Made by a program: the position numbers and the translations under genes. Positions 59,531-64,000 of a stretch of 64,000 nucleotides of DNA are shown here, one piece after another; the first letter of the stretch is position 1; every line of letters starts with the position of its first letter. Below the pieces are notes generated by a model, which saw only the letters and a program-made list of their open reading frames with translations, had not been told where the DNA came from and searched no databases. The DNA comes from Oxalobacteraceae bacterium (GTDB lineage Bacteria > Pseudomonadota > Gammaproteobacteria > Burkholderiales > Burkholderiaceae_D): contig JAIZVZ010000001.1 in NCBI GenBank assembly GCA_021768485.1, forward strand, positions 97,505-161,504. Direction: 5' to 3'.

Positions 59531-59953
59531 ATGACAGAATTTGTGCAAAGTCCGGCGCTTAGCCGGGGGCCTGGTGGGCCGGATGGTCCACAGGATTTTG
59601 CACGTGTCAGGCGCATCGTTAAAACGGATGAATTTTCATCCGTTTTTCGTTTGCGCCCCGTCCAGCGCAGCGCCCACTTCGTGCTCTATACCAGAGACAA
59701 CCAACTGCCCCACGCGCGGCTGGGGGTGGTTGCGGCCAAGCGCTTTGCGCCGCGCGCGGTGACCCGCAATACCATCAAGCGCGTGACGCGCGAATTGTTT
59801 CGCGTCTCGCGCCTGCCGGCCATCGATTGCATCGTGCGCCTGTCCAGGCCGGTCAACAGCAAGTCCGGACCGGCCACTGCGACTTCATTGAAGACGGCTT
59901 TGCGGCTCGAGCTGCAGCGCCTGTTTGCGCCCTTGATCGCCGGCGCAAAATGA
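59531..59953 (+). CDS. rnpA: Ribonuclease P protein component
   Basis: A 140-residue RNase P protein that helps the RNA subunit mature tRNA 5' ends. The RNA-binding signature [17 protein letters not shown] is present, preceded by [16 protein letters not shown] and the central [15 protein letters not shown]. The ATG at 59531 is a guess among several starts, since no good ribosome site stands out; the extra 20 residues before [18 protein letters not shown] are Gly/Pro-rich. Its stop overlaps the ATG of yidD (ATGATGA). Confidence 0.95.
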   Translation: MTEFVQSPALSRGPGGPDGPQDFARVRRIVKTDEFSSVFRLRPVQRSAHFVLYTRDNQLPHARLGVVAAKRFAPRAVTRNTIKRVTRELFRVSRLPAIDCIVRLSRPVNSKSGPATATSLKTALRLELQRLFAPLIAGAK

Positions 59954-60273
59954 TGACGCCGACGACAACGCCGGTGAAAAAAGCACCGGTGAAAACATGG
60001 CGGCAAGCGCCGCTCCAGCGCGTGCTGCGTTTGTTGCTGCGAGGCTATCAACTGGGCATCAGCCCATGGCTGGGGCCGCGCTGCCGTTTCTATCCGAGCT
60101 GTTCCGACTATGCGCTGGAAGCGATCGATTGTCACGGCGCGGCAAAAGGGACTCTGCTGGCCGTCAAACGCCTGTTAAAATGCCACCCGTGGCATGCGGG
60201 CGGCGTCGATCCGGTGCCGCCGAAAAAAGGTCAATCCTCAACAACAACTACTTGCACCTGCAAGCATTTCTGA
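59950..60273 (+). CDS. yidD: Membrane protein insertion efficiency factor YidD
   Basis: A 107-residue YidD. The family core is clear: [20 protein letters not shown], then [20 protein letters not shown] and [15 protein letters not shown]. YidD is a small amphipathic membrane-associated protein that assists YidC-dependent insertion. The start overlaps the end of rnpA, and two in-frame ATGs are adjacent (59950 and 59953). The extra N-terminal KKAPVKT region and the Thr-rich C-terminal [10 protein letters not shown] are lineage-specific. It precedes yidC by 11 bp. Confidence 0.95.
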   Translation: MMTPTTTPVKKAPVKTWRQAPLQRVLRLLLRGYQLGISPWLGPRCRFYPSCSDYALEAIDCHGAAKGTLLAVKRLLKCHPWHAGGVDPVPPKKGQSSTTTTCTCKHF

Positions 60274-60284
60274 TAGATACACCA

Positions 60285-61949
60285 ATGGATATCAAACGTA
60301 CCATCTTGTGGGTCGTGTTTTGTTTGTCGCTGGGCATATTATGGGACCGCTGGATGGTTTCGAATGGCCATGCCTCGATTTTTTCGGGCGCGTCGGTGGC
60401 CACCGCCAAGCTCGACAACAACGCATCGGCCAAATCGTCGCTGCCATCGTCGACCGCGGGCACCGGCATCGTGCCGGGGGCGGCCAACGCTGCCGCGCCG
60501 CTGGCTGCCGGCGCCTCGGCTGAGCGCATCACGATCACGACCGACTTGTTCAAGGCCGACATCGATACCCGTGGCGGCGATTTGAAGCGTCTGGAATTGT
60601 TGAAGTTCAAAGACGCCATCGACCATAACAAGAATGAAGTCTTGTTCGATGTCGGCGGCGAGCGCACCTATGTGGCCCAGACCGGCCTGATCGGCGCCAG
60701 CGGCGCGGCCGCACTGCCGAATCACACGGTGTTGTTTACGGCCGTGCCGGGTCCGCGCGCGCTCGACGGCGGCAATCTGGTGCAATTGGTGTTGCAAGCC
60801 GAACAGGGCGGCGTGCGCCTGACCAAAACCTATACCTTCCGTCGCGGCGACTATGTCATCGACGTCAAGCATCAGGTAACGAATCTGTCCGCAGCACCGG
60901 TCACACCTTCGCTGTATCTGCAGTTGTTGCATGACGGTAGCAAGCCTGCCACCGATTCGATGTTCAACAGCAGCTATACCGGCCCGACCTTGTATACGGC
61001 CGAAGAAAAATTCCAGAAGCTCGATTTCGCCAAGATCGAAAAGCATAAGGAAGAACACGCGACGAAGGCCGACAATGGCTGGATTTCCATCGTGCAACAT
61101 TTCTTTGTCTCTGCATTCATTCCGCAAGACAAGGCACCGCGCGAAATCTTCACCAAGAAAATCGATACCAATCTGTATGCGATCGGCACCATCTTGCCGC
61201 TCGGTCAAATTGCGCCGGGCGCCCAGGTGTCGATGGATGCGCGCCTGTATTCCGGTCCGCAGCAATCGCAATTCCTCGATCAGGCCGCCCCTGGCCTCGA
61301 TCTGGTCAAAGATTACGGCTGGTTGACGATTGTCGCCAAGCCGATGTTCTGGGTCATGGATCAAATCCATAAAATCCTCGGCAACTGGGGCTGGACCATC
61401 ATCACCTTCACGATCCTGATCAAGCTGCTGTTCTTCCCGCTGTCGGCTGCCGGCTATCGCTCGATGGCCAAGATGAAACTGGTCACGCCGAAGATCACGG
61501 CGCTGCGCGAACGCCTGAAAGACGATCCGCCGAAGATGAATGCGGCCATGATGGAGCTGTACAAGAAGGAAAAAATCAACCCGGTCGGCGGCTGCCTGCC
61601 GGTGGTGGTGCAGATGCCGGTCTTTATTGCGCTGTACTGGGTCTTGCAGGCTTCGGTTGAAATCCGCGGCGCGCCATGGATCGGCTGGATTCACGATCTG
61701 TCGGCGCCCGATCCGTGGTTCATCTTGCCGGTGCTGTATGCGATTTCGATGTATATCACGACCCGCCTGAGCCCGGCCCCGGCCGATCCGATGCAGGCGA
61801 AGATGATGTTGTTCATGCCTTTGATCTTTTCGGTGATGTTCTTCTTCTTCCCGTCCGGTCTGGTGCTGTACTGGGTCGTCAACAACATCTTGTCGATTGT
61901 CCAGCAGTGGGCGATCACCAGAAAATCGACGGCTGCCGTCCAGGCGTAA
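60285..61949 (+). CDS. yidC: Membrane protein insertase YidC
   Basis: A 554-residue inner-membrane insertase of the Gram-negative type. TM1 is about residues 5-22 (TILWVVFCLSLGILWDRW), followed by a large periplasmic domain (about 60-340). The five conserved C-terminal membrane segments include NWGWTIITFTILIKLLFFPL with the cytoplasmic hydrophilic groove Arg in AAGYRSMAKMKLV, and LPVVVQMPVFIALYWVLQA. It folds and inserts respiratory and ATP synthase subunits. A strong terminator follows at 61.97 kb, so the operon ends here and mnmE, often next, is missing. Confidence 0.97.
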   Translation: MDIKRTILWVVFCLSLGILWDRWMVSNGHASIFSGASVATAKLDNNASAKSSLPSSTAGTGIVPGAANAAAPLAAGASAERITITTDLFKADIDTRGGDLKRLELLKFKDAIDHNKNEVLFDVGGERTYVAQTGLIGASGAAALPNHTVLFTAVPGPRALDGGNLVQLVLQAEQGGVRLTKTYTFRRGDYVIDVKHQVTNLSAAPVTPSLYLQLLHDGSKPATDSMFNSSYTGPTLYTAEEKFQKLDFAKIEKHKEEHATKADNGWISIVQHFFVSAFIPQDKAPREIFTKKIDTNLYAIGTILPLGQIAPGAQVSMDARLYSGPQQSQFLDQAAPGLDLVKDYGWLTIVAKPMFWVMDQIHKILGNWGWTIITFTILIKLLFFPLSAAGYRSMAKMKLVTPKITALRERLKDDPPKMNAAMMELYKKEKINPVGGCLPVVVQMPVFIALYWVLQASVEIRGAPWIGWIHDLSAPDPWFILPVLYAISMYITTRLSPAPADPMQAKMMLFMPLIFSVMFFFFPSGLVLYWVVNNILSIVQQWAITRKSTAAVQA

Positions 61950-61964
61950 GCGCGGCCGCTGTGC

Positions 61965-61999
61965 AAAAAATCCCATGCTTTGGCGTGGGATTTTTTTTT
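61965..61999 (+). terminator. Rho-independent terminator after yidC
   Basis: ATCCCA and TGGGAT form a stem extended by G-C pairs around the loop, followed by nine T residues and preceded by an A-run. It lies 15 bp beyond the yidC stop codon and ends the rpmH-yidC operon. Confidence 0.95.
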
Positions 62000-62130
62000 G
62001 CGCGTTAAAATAGGCGCTCTGTCGACCGCGGGATTCGATTGTCGAACAAGGTTTGTCAATGAAGACCGCATGATTTCAATGAGCAAACTATGACGCCTGT
62101 TTCGCTGGTCTCACCTGGAATGCCGCCCGC

Positions 62131-62883
62131 ATGAAAATCAACCGCAACAGCAGCACGGCTTCATATGTGCAGATTGCCAATTACCTCAGGGATGCGATCC
62201 GCCTCGGCCGCTATGCGCCGGGGGCCCGCCTGCCGGCCGAAAGCGCGCTGGTGGCACAGTCGGCCTGCAGCCGCATCACGGTGCGTCAGGGTTTGAAGCT
62301 CCTGGAAGACGAGGGGCTGCTCGAGCGCCGTCAGGGGATCGGCACCTTTGTGCGAAAAGTGATTCGTCAGGAATTGTCGGCGGTCCGCACCATTACCGAA
62401 GTGATGAAGTCGAAAGGCATCACGCCGCGCGTGCGGGTGCTTGGCGTCGGCGCCGTCACGCCGCCGGCGGCGGTGGCCCGCGCCATGCAGTTGAAAGCCC
62501 AGGAGCAGCTGTTGATGATCGAACGGCTGTACCAGAACGAGCATGAAGTCATCGCCCGCCTGCAAACCTTCTTGCCGCTCAGCCTGCAAGGCCAGGTCGA
62601 TGCGCTATGCCAGCAAGACATCCAGACCGACACCACTTACACGATTTTGGAGCGCAAGCTCAATATCGTCTTGAGCGGGGCCCGGCAGACAATCCGCGCC
62701 GCCCGGGCCGATGCGCGCGACGCCGCCTGTCTGGGCCTGGAGCTGGGGGCGCCGGTGCTGGTGCTCGACCGCGTCTCGCACGCCGCCGATGGCCAGGTGG
62801 TCGAGTACACGATGCTGCACTACCACTGGGAGCGCTACGAGTTTTCGATGTTTGCGCCGCGCCTCGTGCCCGATTCCGGCTGA
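62131..62883 (+). CDS. GntR family transcriptional regulator, HutC subfamily
   Basis: A 250-residue regulator. The winged helix-turn-helix is at about residues 8-75 (YVQIANYLRDAIRLGRYAPG and RITVRQGLKLLEDEGLLERR with GIGTFV). The C-terminal UTRA ligand-binding domain (about 92-240) includes LMIERLYQNEHEVIARLQTF and VLDRVSHAADGQVVEYTMLH, typical of HutC. The effector is unknown. The downstream ketopantoate-reductase-like gene begins 129 bp later on the same strand and may be a target. The terminator before it isolates it from yidC. Confidence 0.93.
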   Translation: MKINRNSSTASYVQIANYLRDAIRLGRYAPGARLPAESALVAQSACSRITVRQGLKLLEDEGLLERRQGIGTFVRKVIRQELSAVRTITEVMKSKGITPRVRVLGVGAVTPPAAVARAMQLKAQEQLLMIERLYQNEHEVIARLQTFLPLSLQGQVDALCQQDIQTDTTYTILERKLNIVLSGARQTIRAARADARDAACLGLELGAPVLVLDRVSHAADGQVVEYTMLHYHWERYEFSMFAPRLVPDSG

Positions 62884-63012
62884 GGCCGGGGTGGCGAGAG
62901 CGGGCCGCGCAGAGGGCCTGTTGCTGACAAATTGAGCAACATGTATTATGATGTATTATCGCTGCCTCGCTGGCCTGTTCCCCGTTCATCTTCTTGCTGG
63001 AAGGCTTCAACC

Positions 63013-64000
63013 ATGAAAATCTGCATTTTTGGCGCCGGTGCCATCGGCGGTTATCTGGCCGTCGAACTGGCGCTGGCCCGCCATGAGGTCAGTGTCGTTG
63101 CCCGCGGCGCGCATCTCGAGGCCATTCGCAAGAACGGGCTCAAGCTGCTCATTGACGGCAGCGAAAAAACCGCCCGCGTCGAAGCCAGCGACGATCCCCG
63201 CACGCTCGGCCAGCAGGATTACGTCATCTGCGCCCTGAAAGCCCATCAGGCGTTCGAATCGGCGCCGCAGTTTGCCCCGCTGCTCGGAAAATCGACGGCC
63301 GTGGTGACGGCCATGAACGGCATTCCGTGGTGGTATTTTTACAAGGAAGGCGGGCGCTTCGACGGCCAGCATCTGGCGGCGGTCGATGCCGGCGGCCGCC
63401 AGTGGCAGGCGATCGGCCCCGAGCGCGCCATCGGTTGCGTGGTCGATCCGGCCTGCGAAGTGATTGCGCCGGGCGTGATAGAGCATCACGAATTCAAGCG
63501 CTTCACGATCGGCGAACCCGACGGCACGCTGTCCGAACGTGTGCTTGCGCTCGCCAAGGTGCTGACCGGGGCCGGCTTCGAGGCGCCGGTTCGCGAGCAT
63601 ATCCGCTGGAATGTCTGGCTCAAGCTGTGGGGCAATGTCTGCTTCAATCCGATCAGTGCGCTGACGCTGGCCACGCTCGACCGCATCACGACCGAGCCGC
63701 GCCTGCGCGAACTGTGCCGCACCATCATGCTCGAGACGCGCCGCGTGACGGCTGCGCTGGGCGTCGAGATCGGCGAAGAGATGATCGCGCGCCGGCTCGA
63801 CGCGGCGGCCACCGTGGTCGGCCACAAGATGTCGATGCTGCAGGATCTCGAAAAACGGCGCTCGATGGAAATCGATGCGCTGGTGACGGTGGTGCAGGAG
63901 CTCGGCCGCATGACCGGCGTGCCGACCCCGACCATCGACCTGGTGCTGGCGCTGGTGCAGGAGCGGGCGCTGCAGGCCGGCTTGTACGTGCCGGCCGGGG
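63013..64000 (+). CDS. 2-dehydropantoate 2-reductase family protein, 3' end outside window
   Basis: About 329 residues are visible before the window ends. The NADP-binding motif FGAGAIGGYLAVELALARH opens the protein; CALKAHQ and the catalytic-region motif NVWLKLWGNVCFNPISALT (Lys, Asn and Ser positions of ketopantoate reductases) follow. The C-terminal domain has EIDALVTVVQELGRMTGVPT. These reductases make D-pantoate for coenzyme A, but paralogues with other substrates are common, and the preceding regulator suggests an inducible catabolic role, so I do not name it panE. By usual length (about 300-340) only a short end is missing. Confidence 0.92.
   Translation, partial: MKICIFGAGAIGGYLAVELALARHEVSVVARGAHLEAIRKNGLKLLIDGSEKTARVEASDDPRTLGQQDYVICALKAHQAFESAPQFAPLLGKSTAVVTAMNGIPWWYFYKEGGRFDGQHLAAVDAGGRQWQAIGPERAIGCVVDPACEVIAPGVIEHHEFKRFTIGEPDGTLSERVLALAKVLTGAGFEAPVREHIRWNVWLKLWGNVCFNPISALTLATLDRITTEPRLRELCRTIMLETRRVTAALGVEIGEEMIARRLDAAATVVGHKMSMLQDLEKRRSMEIDALVTVVQELGRMTGVPTPTIDLVLALVQERALQAGLYVPAG

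Overview
The window reads as the origin-proximal part of a betaproteobacterial chromosome, most likely Burkholderiales and probably close to Oxalobacteraceae. The family placement is inferred from gene content, protein style and a GC-rich genome, not from a search. It is gene-dense core chromosome. I see no prophage, insertion sequence, CRISPR array, rRNA or tRNA.

Layout. 0-2.5 kb: rsmG (cut by the left edge) and mnmG on the minus strand, with two parS sites just upstream of mnmG. 2.5-11.3 kb: a TSUP exporter, an iron-type alcohol dehydrogenase, a complete five-gene Liv-type (branched-chain amino acid family) ABC transporter operon, and a GMC oxidoreductase. 11.35-12.3 kb: a gene-free, very AT-rich stretch that I call oriC. 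It holds four exact DnaA boxes and two copies of a 'DnaA box - spacer - DnaA-trio - AT-rich' module. 12.3-17.7 kb: trifunctional-size PutA without the DNA-binding domain, a divergent Lrp-type regulator, and a LysR regulator. 17.9-27.9 kb: small membrane protein, chalcone-isomerase-like protein, GTP-type PEP carboxykinase, D-2-hydroxyacid dehydrogenase, secreted M28 peptidase, single-domain asparaginase, LysE exporter, folE.

28-36 kb: exported thioredoxin-fold protein, TolA/TonB-like energy transducer, a methanethiol-oxidase (SBP56) gene overlapping a SCO1/SenC gene, and a chemoreceptor. 36-38 kb: FrnE-like DsbA, MazG-like pyrophosphohydrolase and small genes. 38-47.5 kb: an MdtABC/MuxABC-type tandem RND efflux operon with its own outer-membrane channel. 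47.5-53 kb: orphan hybrid-free histidine kinase, FNT channel, DUF885 protein. 53.7-59 kb: gyrB, dnaN, dnaA on the minus strand. 59.3-62 kb: rpmH-rnpA-yidD-yidC on the plus strand, then a GntR/HutC regulator and a ketopantoate-reductase gene cut by the right edge.

Main result: the replication gene cluster (dnaA-dnaN-gyrB / rpmH-rnpA-yidD-yidC) lies about 46 kb from the best origin signal, which instead sits about 9 kb from parS and mnmG-rsmG. The dnaA-rpmH gap, the usual place for oriC, has only one DnaA box. The 11.4-12.1 kb origin candidate is built from two diverged tandem copies of an origin-unwinding module, which I regard as the most interesting structure in the window. All domain positions are estimated by eye; no database search was possible.
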